A stretch of DNA of 9,172 bases from an uncultured Clostridia bacterium (GTDB lineage Bacteria > Bacillota > Clostridia > Christensenellales > Aristaeellaceae): NCBI GenBank assembly GCA_904420265.1, contig CAJFUU010000143.1, forward strand, positions 1 to 9,172. Direction: 5' to 3'. Below, piece after piece: positions 1 to 6,492 of this stretch. The notes under the pieces were generated by a model. That model searched no databases and was not told the origin of the DNA. It was given only the letters and a program-made list of their open reading frames with translations. A program made the translations under genes and the position numbers. Numbering within the stretch: position 1 is the stretch's first letter; every line of letters starts with the position of its first letter.

Positions 1-118
1 AAGCCGCACCATGCTCACGGGAATTTTTCCCGCTTACGTGGGTCGTTTCGCCTGCGACTGGCATCGACTTGCAATCACGGACGCGGACGGCCGCCTTCCC
101 ATTATACCGCGAAAGCCG
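1..118. other. Leader region downstream of recD2, no complete gene
   Basis: No complete gene is visible. The stretch follows the recD2 stop and contains the -10 box of a leftward promoter. A perfect inverted repeat, CGGGAA-TTT-TTCCCG, lies at 18-32. It has no T-run, so it does not look like an intrinsic terminator. Reading leftwards, an ATG at 12-10 opens with Met-Val-Arg-Leu and could be the start of the next gene. Only four codons are visible and no clear Shine-Dalgarno precedes it, so I do not call it. Confidence 0.5.
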
Positions 119-130
119 TCAATTCGTCAA
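101..130 (-). promoter_or_regulatory. Sigma-70-type promoter reading left, overlapping the recD2 stop
   Basis: On the minus strand TTGACG (130-125) is followed after 18 bases by a perfect TATAAT (106-101). The -35 box lies within the last codons of recD2 and the -10 box just past its stop. It would drive a gene to the left of the window separately from the recD2 operon. The near-consensus match supports it; the downstream gene is not visible. Confidence 0.6.
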
Positions 131-2314
131 CCAGGCCGCCAGGCGCTTGTCCAGCGCGCTGAAGCGGCGGTCTATGTAGTTGTTGTCCACCATGGCGCGC
201 ATGCACGCTTCCCGGCCGACCACCACAACCAGCCGCCGGGCGCGCGTCACCGCCGTATAGAGCAGGTTGCGGGTCATCAACATGCGCGGGCCACTGACCA
301 GAGGCAATACCACGCAGTCAAATTCGCTGCCCTGGCTTTTGTGCACGCTCATGCAGTAGGCAAGTTCCAGCTCTTCCAACTCTGCCAGCCCATACGCCGC
401 CACGCGGCCGTCGTCAAATTCCACAACCACTTCTTCTCCACGCGCGTCCGCCTCGACGATGTAGCCGATGTCGCCGTTGAACACGCCTACGCCGTGCTCC
501 ATGCCGCGCCGCCATTCCAAGTCGTAATTGTTTTTCACCTGCATAACCTTATCGCCGAGGCGGAATACCGTTTCGCCGCGCCGCAATTCGCGTTTATCGG
601 GGCTGGGCGGGTTGAGGGCGGATTGCAGGGCGGCGTTGAGGGCGTACACGCCCGCGTCCATGCGCTTCATAGGGGCCATCACCTGTATGCCCCGCAGGGG
701 TTCCACCCCCAAATAGCGCGGCAAACGCGTAGTGACCAGCTTGACCACCGCCTCGGCCGCCGCGCGCATACTTTCCTTGCGCTCGAGGAAAAAATCCGTA
801 TCCCGCGTGCGCACTTCCGGGTATTCGCCGCGGTTGATGCGGTGCGCGTTGCGCACGATCATGCTGGAGGCCGCCTGGCGGAAGACCTCGCTTAGCGTCA
901 CCGCGGGCACCGCGCCGCTTGCGAGAATATCCCCCAGCACATTGCCCGCGCCTACGGAGGGAAGCTGATCCTTGTCCCCCACCATCACCAGCCGCGTGCC
1001 CGGCGTGAGCGCGCGCAAAAGGGCGCGAAACAGGAAGATGTCCACCATGCTCATCTCGTCCACAACCACGGCGGCGCAGTCCAGCGGATTGTGCTCGTCC
1101 CGCAAAAAGCGTCCGTCCTCGCCCGCGTATTCCAGCAGGCGGTGAATGGTGCGCGCGTTGCGGCCCGTGGCTTCGCTCATGCGCTTGGCCGCCCGGCCCG
1201 TAGGGGCGCACAATTCCGCGCCGCCCATGCCGTCCAGCAGGCGGAGGATACACTTAAGCGTAGTGGTCTTGCCCGTGCCCGGCCCGCCGGTAATGACCAA
1301 CACGCCCTCGCGCTCCACGGCCTGCACGGCCTCGCGCTGCTCCGCGCACAGGCGCATGTCCTCTTCTTCCTCAACCTCGGCGATGGCTTCCTCCGCCCGG
1401 CCCGTCTCCGCCGCGCCGTCAAACGACCGCAAAAGGCGCGAAAGCCTGTAGGCGGCGTCGCTTTCAGCCTCATGGTACCAGGGCAGATACACCGCCGTTT
1501 CGCCGTCCATGTCCTCGGCCTCCAAGCCGCCGGAAAGGATCAGGCCGCGCAGGGCGTTGTCCACCAAATCCTCGTCCGCGCCCAGCATTTGCCGGGCGCG
1601 CTCTACCAGAACCGTCAGGGGCAGATACATGTGCCCCGAGGCGGCGGCCGCCTCGCGCAGCGCGTAGCGCAGGCCGCTTTGCAGGCGAAATTCGCTGGAA
1701 AGGGAAAAGCCCATCGCCAGCGCCATGCGGTCCGCGGTTTTGAAGCCCACGCCCTCCACTTCGTCGGCCAGGCGGTAGGGATTTTCGCGGGCCACGGCCT
1801 CCACGCGGTCGCCAAATACGCGGTAAACGCGCGCCGCCATGGCCGGCGTCAGGCCATATTTTTGCAAAAACATCATCGCGCCGCGCATTTGATTGTGCTC
1901 CTGAAAACTCAGGGCGATCATGGCGGCGCGCTTTTCCCCGATGCCAGGCACTTCCGTCAGGCGTTGCGGCTCGGCCTCCAGCACATCCAGTGTGCGGGGG
2001 CCGAAGGTTTCCACAATCAGGCGCGCCGTGGCCTCGCCCACGCCGCGAATCAGCCCGGAAGCGAGGTATTTTTCGATGCCGTCCAGGCTTTCCGGGCGCA
2101 CGGAATCCACCCAGGTAACGCGAATCTGCCGCCCATACTCGCGATGTTCGACCATTTCGCCCTCAAAGGCGGCGCGCTCCCCGGCCAGCAGGAGCGGCAT
2201 CGCTCCCACAGCGGCCAGGCGCTCGCCGCCCTCAAGTTTTACCTGCGCCACGGTAAAGCCGTTTTCCTCGTTGCGGAAGGTAATTTTTTCAACAATTCCC
2301 TCAAATCTGGGCAT
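119..2314 (-). CDS. recD2: RecD2-type ATP-dependent 5'-3' DNA helicase
   Basis: A superfamily 1B helicase of the RecD2 (RecD-like, YrrC) family, which unwinds DNA 5' to 3' without RecBC and acts in repair or replication-fork maintenance. At 731 residues it is a normal size for the family. The N-terminal part (about 1-75) resembles the family's OB-like region. Helix-hairpin-helix segments follow at about 78-200 (for example GVGEA at 91-95, VPGIGEKRA at 122-130). The helicase core carries Walker A GGPGTGKT (343-350), CAPTGRAAKRM (369-379), Walker B VVVDEMS (416-422), VGDKDQLPSVGAG (445-457), VFRQ (477-480), SVHKSQGSEFD (656-666) and YTAVTRARR (686-694). All expected motifs are intact. The ATG at 2314 has GGAGG six bases upstream. 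The gene follows ogt by 27 bases and is the last gene of the leftward operon visible in the window. Confidence 0.96.
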   Translation of the reverse strand: MPRFEGIVEKITFRNEENGFTVAQVKLEGGERLAAVGAMPLLLAGERAAFEGEMVEHREYGRQIRVTWVDSVRPESLDGIEKYLASGLIRGVGEATARLIVETFGPRTLDVLEAEPQRLTEVPGIGEKRAAMIALSFQEHNQMRGAMMFLQKYGLTPAMAARVYRVFGDRVEAVARENPYRLADEVEGVGFKTADRMALAMGFSLSSEFRLQSGLRYALREAAAASGHMYLPLTVLVERARQMLGADEDLVDNALRGLILSGGLEAEDMDGETAVYLPWYHEAESDAAYRLSRLLRSFDGAAETGRAEEAIAEVEEEEDMRLCAEQREAVQAVEREGVLVITGGPGTGKTTTLKCILRLLDGMGGAELCAPTGRAAKRMSEATGRNARTIHRLLEYAGEDGRFLRDEHNPLDCAAVVVDEMSMVDIFLFRALLRALTPGTRLVMVGDKDQLPSVGAGNVLGDILASGAVPAVTLSEVFRQAASSMIVRNAHRINRGEYPEVRTRDTDFFLERKESMRAAAEAVVKLVTTRLPRYLGVEPLRGIQVMAPMKRMDAGVYALNAALQSALNPPSPDKRELRRGETVFRLGDKVMQVKNNYDLEWRRGMEHGVGVFNGDIGYIVEADARGEEVVVEFDDGRVAAYGLAELEELELAYCMSVHKSQGSEFDCVVLPLVSGPRMLMTRNLLYTAVTRARRLVVVVGREACMRAMVDNNYIDRRFSALDKRLAAWLTN

Positions 2315-2341
2315 AGCCGTCCTCCACGCCCCTGCGCGGTC

Positions 2342-2809
2342 TCATCGGCCCTGCTCCAGGCGCAGAAGCCATTTTTTGGCGGCGAGGCCGCCCGCGTAGC
2401 CCACCAGCGAACCCTCCCGCCCCAGCACGCGATGGCAGGGCACGAACACCGGCAGGGGGTTGCGGTTGTTGGCGCGGCCCACGGCGCGGCAGGCCTTTTC
2501 ATTGCCCAGGGCGCGCGCCACATCAATATAGGCGCGCGTTTCCCCATAGGGAATGCGGCGCACCTCTTCCCAGGCGCGCAGTTGAAACGGCGTTCCCCGC
2601 GGGGCCAGCGGCACGTCGAATTCGCGCCGCTGCCGAGCAAAATACTCGCGAAGTTCGCGCTCGGCCCAATCGAGCACGGGACTTTCGTGCGAAATGGGAA
2701 ACCCGCCGAAACGCGCTTCAACCAGCGCCCCTGCATCCGCAACCAGCGTCATGGGGCCAATCGGCGTTTCCACATAGCGGCAGGCCAGCTTATCCTGCGT
2801 TTTTTCCAT
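2342..2809 (-). CDS. ogt: Methylated-DNA--[protein]-cysteine S-methyltransferase
   Basis: A suicide repair enzyme that transfers the alkyl group from O6-alkylguanine (and O4-alkylthymine) in DNA to its own cysteine. The 155-residue protein has the full C-terminal DNA-binding and active-site domain. It contains RAVGRANNRNP (108-118), which includes the family's arginine-finger region, the active-site PCHRV (124-128, nucleophile Cys125), and the SLVGYAGGLAAKKWLL tail (134-149). The N-terminal domain (about 10-65) is short but typical of the Ogt class. The start at 2809 lies inside coaX, giving a 20-base overlap with the coaX stop, so translation is probably coupled. The only upstream purine-rich stretch (AAAGGA) is about 13 bases away, so the RBS is poor. 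No better in-frame start precedes the conserved YVETPIG. No Ada-type regulatory domain is attached. Confidence 0.95.
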   Translation of the reverse strand: MEKTQDKLACRYVETPIGPMTLVADAGALVEARFGGFPISHESPVLDWAERELREYFARQRREFDVPLAPRGTPFQLRAWEEVRRIPYGETRAYIDVARALGNEKACRAVGRANNRNPLPVFVPCHRVLGREGSLVGYAGGLAAKKWLLRLEQGR

Positions 2810-3560
2810 AAATCAGACACAGTCCTTTCAGGGTCAGAAGTCCATCCAGCACGTCGATAACATTGGAATCATCGGCGACGAGCAGCGCCAGACCGCCCGT
2901 GGCAATCACCTTGGCGTCCGGCGCGCCAATTTCGCGCTTCATGCGCTCCACCAGGTAGCTCACCTGCCCAATGTAGCCGTATACGATGCCGGACTGCATA
3001 TTGGCAACGGTGTTTTTGCCAATGACCGTCTCCGGCCGCTGCAACTCGAAGCGGGGCAGCTTGGCCGTGCGGTCGGTGAGGGCGTCGGCGGCGAGCTTGA
3101 TGCCGGGGCAAATGGCGCCGCCCAGAAATTCCCCGCGCCGGGAAACCACGCCGAAGGAAGTGGCGGTGCCAAAGTCGATGGTGATGCAGGGGCCGCCGTA
3201 GAGTTCATAGGCGGCCACGGCGTTGGCAATACGGTCGCTGCCCAATTCGCGCGGGTTTTCGTACTTGATGTTGATGCCCGTCTTAATGCCGGGCTGCACG
3301 CTCATGGGGTCAATGTCGAAGTAGTTGCGGCACATGTGCTCAATGGTAAAGTTGATGGTGGGCACCACCGAGGAAAAGACGATGCCGGTCACGTCCTTCG
3401 GCCCAAAGCCCGCATGGCGCAGCATGCTCAACAGCGTCACGCCATATTCGTCCGAAGACTTGTTGCGGTCGCAGGAAATGCGGAAGTACGTCTTTTGTTC
3501 CAGGCCGTCAAACAAGGCGGCCTTGATGTTGGAGTTGCCGATGTCAAGCGCAAGGATCAT
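2790..3560 (-). CDS. coaX: Type III pantothenate kinase
   Basis: Phosphorylates pantothenate to 4'-phosphopantothenate, the first step of CoA synthesis, in the cytoplasm. The 256-residue product has the ASKHA-fold signatures of CoaX: DIGNSNIK (6-13, phosphate loop), GSDRIAN (107-113, with the catalytic Asp109), DFGTATS (129-135), GGAICPGI (148-155), GKNTVANMQSGIVYGY (181-196) and TGGL (221-224). The reading frame stays open upstream to 3671. The ATG at 3560 is chosen because it starts exactly at the family's N-terminal MILALDIGN and is preceded by a purine-rich AGGGGAAA. CoaX enzymes need a monovalent cation and are not feedback-inhibited by CoA (known for the family). The gene sits 10 bases after the ECF S gene and overlaps ogt by 20 bases, so it is mid-operon. 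Confidence 0.96.
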   Translation of the reverse strand: MILALDIGNSNIKAALFDGLEQKTYFRISCDRNKSSDEYGVTLLSMLRHAGFGPKDVTGIVFSSVVPTINFTIEHMCRNYFDIDPMSVQPGIKTGINIKYENPRELGSDRIANAVAAYELYGGPCITIDFGTATSFGVVSRRGEFLGGAICPGIKLAADALTDRTAKLPRFELQRPETVIGKNTVANMQSGIVYGYIGQVSYLVERMKREIGAPDAKVIATGGLALLVADDSNVIDVLDGLLTLKGLCLIYGKNAG

Positions 3561-3570
3561 GGTTTTTCCC

Positions 3571-4161
3571 CTACTTCTTCTGAATTTTTTCCAGGGCGAG
3601 GACAACGGGCGTCGTAACCAGAGCGGCGACGACGGACTCGGCCCCACCCCCGATTGCTCCCGTGCCGGCAATCAAGCCGAGCACCGCCGCGACATCCAGC
3701 GCGGTCAAAGCGTAAAACAGCAGCATCAGGCCCAGATACAGAATCGTATTGGTCAGCGTTCCCGCCACCGCCGCCACAGGCAGCGCCACATAGCGCCTTG
3801 CGCCCCGGCCTGCCATCAAACGGTGGACGCCGTAGGTTACAAGCGGCACCATCAGGCGCGGAAACATGCTCATCACCACTACCAGGAGCGGGCTTTCCGC
3901 TATCAGATTCGACACCAGCACCGAAGCCGGCAGAGGGATGCCGAAGGCGCGCAACGTGCTGACGATGCCGAAGGCAAGGCCAAGGACGACGCCGCCTTTC
4001 AGCCCCAGCGCAAGCGTGCCGATGATGACGGGGATATGCAAAATGGTTACATTGATAAAGCCCAACGGAATGAGGCCCAGCGGGGTTAATCCCAAAAGGA
4101 CAACCAGGGCGATGAACATGGCGGTAAGCGTGAGTTGACGGGTCGCTTGTTTTGCAGTCAT
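3571..4161 (-). CDS. ECF transporter S component, probably pantothenate-specific (PanT-like)
   Basis: A very hydrophobic 196-residue membrane protein of the energy-coupling factor S-component class (DUF3816/ECF_trnsprt type). It has about six predicted membrane segments: near 8-28, 36-53, 56-75, 78-110, 125-150 and 155-190. The segment INVTILHIPVIIG (36-48) followed by a glycine-rich G-L-K-G-G turn is typical of this family. S components capture a vitamin or other micronutrient and work with a shared EcfT and two EcfA ATPases, which are not in this window. The frame is open to 4188, but ATG 4161 is preferred because a perfect GGAGG (4174-4170) lies eight bases upstream. The specificity call rests only on its place directly before coaX, so pantothenate is an inference; another vitamin is possible. 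It is the first gene of the leftward operon. Confidence 0.85.
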   Translation of the reverse strand: MTAKQATRQLTLTAMFIALVVLLGLTPLGLIPLGFINVTILHIPVIIGTLALGLKGGVVLGLAFGIVSTLRAFGIPLPASVLVSNLIAESPLLVVVMSMFPRLMVPLVTYGVHRLMAGRGARRYVALPVAAVAGTLTNTILYLGLMLLFYALTALDVAAVLGLIAGTGAIGGGAESVVAALVTTPVVLALEKIQKK

Positions 4162-4255
4162 GGCAAATTCCTCCGTTCGAGTTCGCATTTGGATACCCTA
4201 CGATTTGCTGACAACGGTTTTCCCTGTTCGGCTTCCTGCGAATGCCGACGGGCAC
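4162..4255 (-). promoter_or_regulatory. 5' leader of the ECF S-coaX-ogt-recD2 operon
   Basis: From the expected transcription start near 4249 to the ATG there are about 90 bases. A short stem TCGGC/GCCGA sits near the 5' end. The hexamer TTCGCA (complement of 4237-4242) can pair with TGCGAA (complement of 4182-4187) just before the RBS. It does not match a riboswitch class I recognise. The pairing could be chance. Confidence 0.3.
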
Positions 4256-4284
4256 ATTATAACACACCTTTGCATGCTTTTGTC
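4256..4284 (-). promoter_or_regulatory. Extended -10 promoter of the ECF S-coaX operon
   Basis: On the minus strand TGTTATAAT gives a perfect TATAAT (4261-4256) with an upstream TGn extension. A weak -35, GACAAA (4284-4279), lies 17 bases upstream; GACA is also readable as part of CAGACA with 19-base spacing. It is back-to-back with the cupin promoter, and the two -10 boxes are 65 bases apart. Confidence 0.65.
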
Positions 4285-4303
4285 TGATATTGTGTAAAAA
4301 TCG

Positions 4304-4332
4304 TTGTAAGAGCGCCGGTAAAATGCTATAAT
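4304..4332 (+). promoter_or_regulatory. Extended -10 promoter of the cupin gene
   Basis: TTGTAA (4304-4309), a 17-base spacer and a perfect TATAAT (4327-4332) preceded by TGC make an extended -10 promoter. An AGGAGGT Shine-Dalgarno (4344-4350) follows, eight bases before the cupin ATG. The untranslated leader would be only about 20 bases, leaving little room for leader-based control. Confidence 0.7.
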
Positions 4333-4358
4333 GGGGAAAACACAGGAGGTGCATAGGC

Positions 4359-4700
4359 ATGATTACCCGCAAATCCGAACGGACAACCGAAACGCGCGCA
4401 AATATGCGCGGCGGCGCAGGCGCGGCCCTTTTAACGCCCGCCAGCAAGCAGCTTCCCGCAAACGCGCGGCTGTTTTCTGAAATCCGCCTTGCCCCGGGCG
4501 CGTCTATCGGCTATCATGTGCATGAAAACGAAACGGAAATGTTCCTCTTCCTGGAAGGCGAAGGCCGCGTAATGGACGACGATACGGAAGTCATCGTCCA
4601 TCCCGGCGACTCGATGGCCACCTTCTCCGGCCATGGCCATTCTGTGGAAAGCATCGGAGATACCGACCTGGTGCTCGTTGCCGTAATCATCAAAGACTGA
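4359..4700 (+). CDS. Small single-domain cupin protein
   Basis: A 113-residue one-domain cupin with a metal-binding beta-barrel fold. Motif 1 is visible as G47-x5-H53-x-H55-x4-E60-x6-G67. Motif 2 is HPGDSMATFSGHGHS (81-95), where His94 is the likely fourth ligand. The N-terminal MITRKSE...TRANMRGG resembles a family of small clostridial cupins whose substrate is unknown to me. The ATG at 4359 has a near-perfect AGGAGGT eight bases upstream. It is transcribed alone and divergently from the ECF S-coaX operon. No catalytic role can be assigned; small cupins of this kind may bind a sugar or small acid, or be isomerases. Confidence 0.88.
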   Translation: MITRKSERTTETRANMRGGAGAALLTPASKQLPANARLFSEIRLAPGASIGYHVHENETEMFLFLEGEGRVMDDDTEVIVHPGDSMATFSGHGHSVESIGDTDLVLVAVIIKD

Positions 4701-5351
4701 TCCGCATCCGGCCCTTCCAAAATGAAAACGGCCCTCTCTAGAGTTTTGAAGAGGGCGCAGGCGTTGACAAAGTCAACAGGCCGCAGAGGGATGGGGCAAT
4801 CTGCAAGAGAAGGAGTCTTGCACAGACATAAGCGACCGCAGGCTGCAAGTCTTATTGAGGGGGGAACTTCGCCAAGGGGCGAAGTTTGCCGCTTGGCGAC
4901 GCATTTGACAACCCCGCAGGTCCTGGCAAATATCCACTGGAAGCAGAAATTGCTCCTGATTTCCCGCCTTCATCCAAGCAATTTTTTCGTTCGCAGGCTT
5001 TGTCAGTCCACTGAGCCCTCTCCAAAGATTTGGAGAGGGCAAAATATTGACAACGGCCTGCGCGCGTTTGGGATGGGCCGCAGCGCTATGCCACCCAAGG
5101 ACCAATGCTGCCAGGACGAAAGAGCATTTGCGACTGTTCTTTGGATAACGGGATAACGTCAACCTCTGTTTTCCAAGAACCGAGGGCAAACGCTCTGCCT
5201 GTTTGTGAAGTTGACAAAACCGTCGTGACAGGCGCGCCGGCTTTGGGCATAATTTTGGCGGTTTGAATCGCCGCCCTCTGTCCGGAAAAGTGAAATGCTT
5301 ACCGGTTTCGGCCTCTTCAGAATTTGAAAACGTCTGCCTGGGTCAATGCGT
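4701..5351. repeat. 650-base convergent intergenic region with hairpin/TTGACAA repeats
   Basis: No credible gene is present. Reading frames here lack Shine-Dalgarno sequences and domain-like content, and both strands are equally open. TTGACAA occurs at 4764, 4905, 5047 and 5211, spaced 141, 142 and 164 bases. Each is preceded by an inverted repeat. These are 4731-4737/4750-4756 (GCCCTCT/AGAGGGC), 4865-4873/4878-4886 (AACTTCGCC/GGCGAAGTT), 5015-5026/5029-5040 (perfect 12-base arms) and a weak 5163-5166/5182-5185. Copies 1 and 3 also share a downstream GGGATGGG. Further structure includes GTTGACAAAGTCAAC (4763-4777), a tandem GGATAACG at 5143-5158, and GCCAAG/CTTGGC (4871-4876/4892-4897), which competes with the second hairpin. 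I read it as a diverged repeat cluster between the ends of the cupin and marR genes. Confidence 0.6.
5015..5040. repeat. Perfect 12-base-arm palindrome
   Basis: GCCCTCTCCAAA (5015-5026) is the exact reverse complement of 5029-5040 with only GA between. The arms would form a very stable hairpin in RNA from either strand, or a cruciform in DNA. It is followed by AAAATA on the plus strand, not a T-run, so it is not a classical intrinsic terminator. It could still block or stabilise the convergent cupin and marR transcripts. Confidence 0.8.
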
Positions 5352-6455
5352 CTATGCCTTCCAGTCCGCCAGGAGAATGGTAAGCAGCTTCTTGAGTTGC
5401 TCCCTTTGGCCTTCGTCCAATGCGGAAAACATGTCCTGGCGTTCTCCGTTCCGGCAGCATTCCTCCGCGCGGTTTCGGCCTGCCGGCGTGAGGCGCACAA
5501 CACTGCGGCGGCGGTCGGCCTCATCCCGCTCGCGTTCAATAAAGCCTGCGTTTTCCAGCTTGGCGAGGATTTCGCTGAGCGAGCCCGTCTGAATGCCCAA
5601 TACTTCCTGCAATTCCCGCTGGCTCATGGCTTCGCAGTGAGAGAGTATGCGCAAAATCCGGCCCTGGCCGCTCTTGCGCCCGCCCTGATGATAAAGTATA
5701 TGCCCGCAGGCGCGCATCAGGGCATAGAGGTCGTCCGAGGCCTCCGCTTCGAAACCATGTCCGCCGCGCCAGCCGCGGCCATTGTCCGGGCGATGCCCGT
5801 AGCCATGTCCTCCATCCGCATGAAAGCGCATGCCCGCTTCGCAGTCGATGCCGCAATCCGGGCCGTCGTTGCATTCTCGCACTTCGTCCGTCGAATCGTC
5901 GTGTTCAAAGTCCTGTCCGCCACGCCAACCGCGGCCCTTGTCCGGGCGACGCCCGCGACCGTGTCCCCCATCCGCATGAAAGCGCACGCCCGCTTCGTGG
6001 TCGATGCCGCAATCCGGGCCGTCGTTGCATTTATGCGCTTCGTCCGTCGAATCGTCGTGTTCAAAGCCCTGTCCGCCACGCCAGCCGCGGCCCTTGTCCG
6101 GGCGACGCCCGTAACCGTGTCCTCCATCCGCATGAAAGCGCATGCCCTCTTCGCGGTCGATGCCGCAATCCGGGCCGTCGTTGCATTCTCGCGCTTCGTC
6201 CGTCGAATCGCCATCGTGGTCAACGCCCTGTTCCTCGCCGTGCCTGCCGTGGCCTCTATTCGGATGCATTGCATGCCCCTGGCCGTGCCCCCGGCCATAG
6301 CCGCGTTGCGCTTCTTCCATTCGCTCCGGCAGGGGTATTTCCAGCAATTTTCCTTCGCGATGTTGTTCCTCCAGATAGGCGCGCCCTTTGCCGCAGTGCA
6401 ATGCATTTACGGGACAGCCCCGTGGGCATCCGTTGCAATATGCGATATTTTCCAT
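5352..6455 (-). CDS. MarR-family regulator with N-terminal Cys cluster and three Cys/His-rich repeats
   Basis: A 367-residue protein, much longer than a usual MarR protein (about 140-160). Residues 1-35 carry C7-x2-C10-x3-C14-x6-C21, which resembles a metal or Fe-S site. Residues 45-79 are a His/Gly-rich linker. Three repeats follow at 80-132, 133-184 and 185-236. Each has a CNDGPDC motif, an FHADGGHG motif and a GRGWRGG stretch. The C-terminal part (about 238-367) is a MarR winged helix with SQRELQEVLGIQTGSLSEIL (278-297) as the recognition region and a DEADRRRSVVRLT wing (311-323). It probably represses its own promoter in response to a metal, thiol or redox signal, which is inference. The TTG at 6473 is in frame, but ATG 6455 is preferred because AAAGGA lies about nine bases upstream. 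The gene stands alone, convergent with the cupin gene. Confidence 0.88.
   Translation of the reverse strand: MENIAYCNGCPRGCPVNALHCGKGRAYLEEQHREGKLLEIPLPERMEEAQRGYGRGHGQGHAMHPNRGHGRHGEEQGVDHDGDSTDEARECNDGPDCGIDREEGMRFHADGGHGYGRRPDKGRGWRGGQGFEHDDSTDEAHKCNDGPDCGIDHEAGVRFHADGGHGRGRRPDKGRGWRGGQDFEHDDSTDEVRECNDGPDCGIDCEAGMRFHADGGHGYGHRPDNGRGWRGGHGFEAEASDDLYALMRACGHILYHQGGRKSGQGRILRILSHCEAMSQRELQEVLGIQTGSLSEILAKLENAGFIERERDEADRRRSVVRLTPAGRNRAEECCRNGERQDMFSALDEGQREQLKKLLTILLADWKA
5754..6224 (-). repeat. Three tandem 156-base in-frame repeats inside the MarR gene
   Basis: Units lie at about 5754-5909, 5910-6065 and 6066-6224. The same landmark, GTCGATGCCGCAATCCGGGC, begins at 5844, 6000 and 6156, exactly 156 bases apart, which is 52 codons. 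Neighbouring units agree at roughly nine in ten bases by eye. The last unit in plus-strand order has one extra codon (HDGDS instead of HDDS). Because the period is a multiple of three, other frames also stay open across it, which creates a long spurious frame on the plus strand. Confidence 0.95.
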
Positions 6456-6492
6456 AAAACTCCATCCTTTCAACGCATCATTTCATTCGCTT

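Noticed and set aside
1091..2860. Plus-strand frame of 589 codons
   Set aside because: Antisense to recD2 and ogt, which have complete motifs; codon bias of the GC-rich genes keeps the opposite frame open.
3561..3671. N-terminal extension of coaX by 37 codons
   Set aside because: It overlaps the end of the ECF S gene and is not family-like; MILALDIGN at 3560 is the standard start.
4162..4255. Vitamin-responsive riboswitch before the ECF S gene
   Set aside because: The leader is under 100 bases and matches no riboswitch consensus I recognise; only weak local pairing is visible.
4722..5189. Open frames of 144 codons (plus) and 138 codons (minus) in the intergenic region
   Set aside because: Both strands are open over the same hairpin repeats, the translations have no recognisable fold or RBS, and palindromes pass through them.
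5225..5253. Possible plus-strand promoter GTGACA-17-CATAAT
   Set aside because: Both boxes have a mismatch, the spacer is very GC-rich and no gene follows; the only product would be antisense to the marR 3' end.
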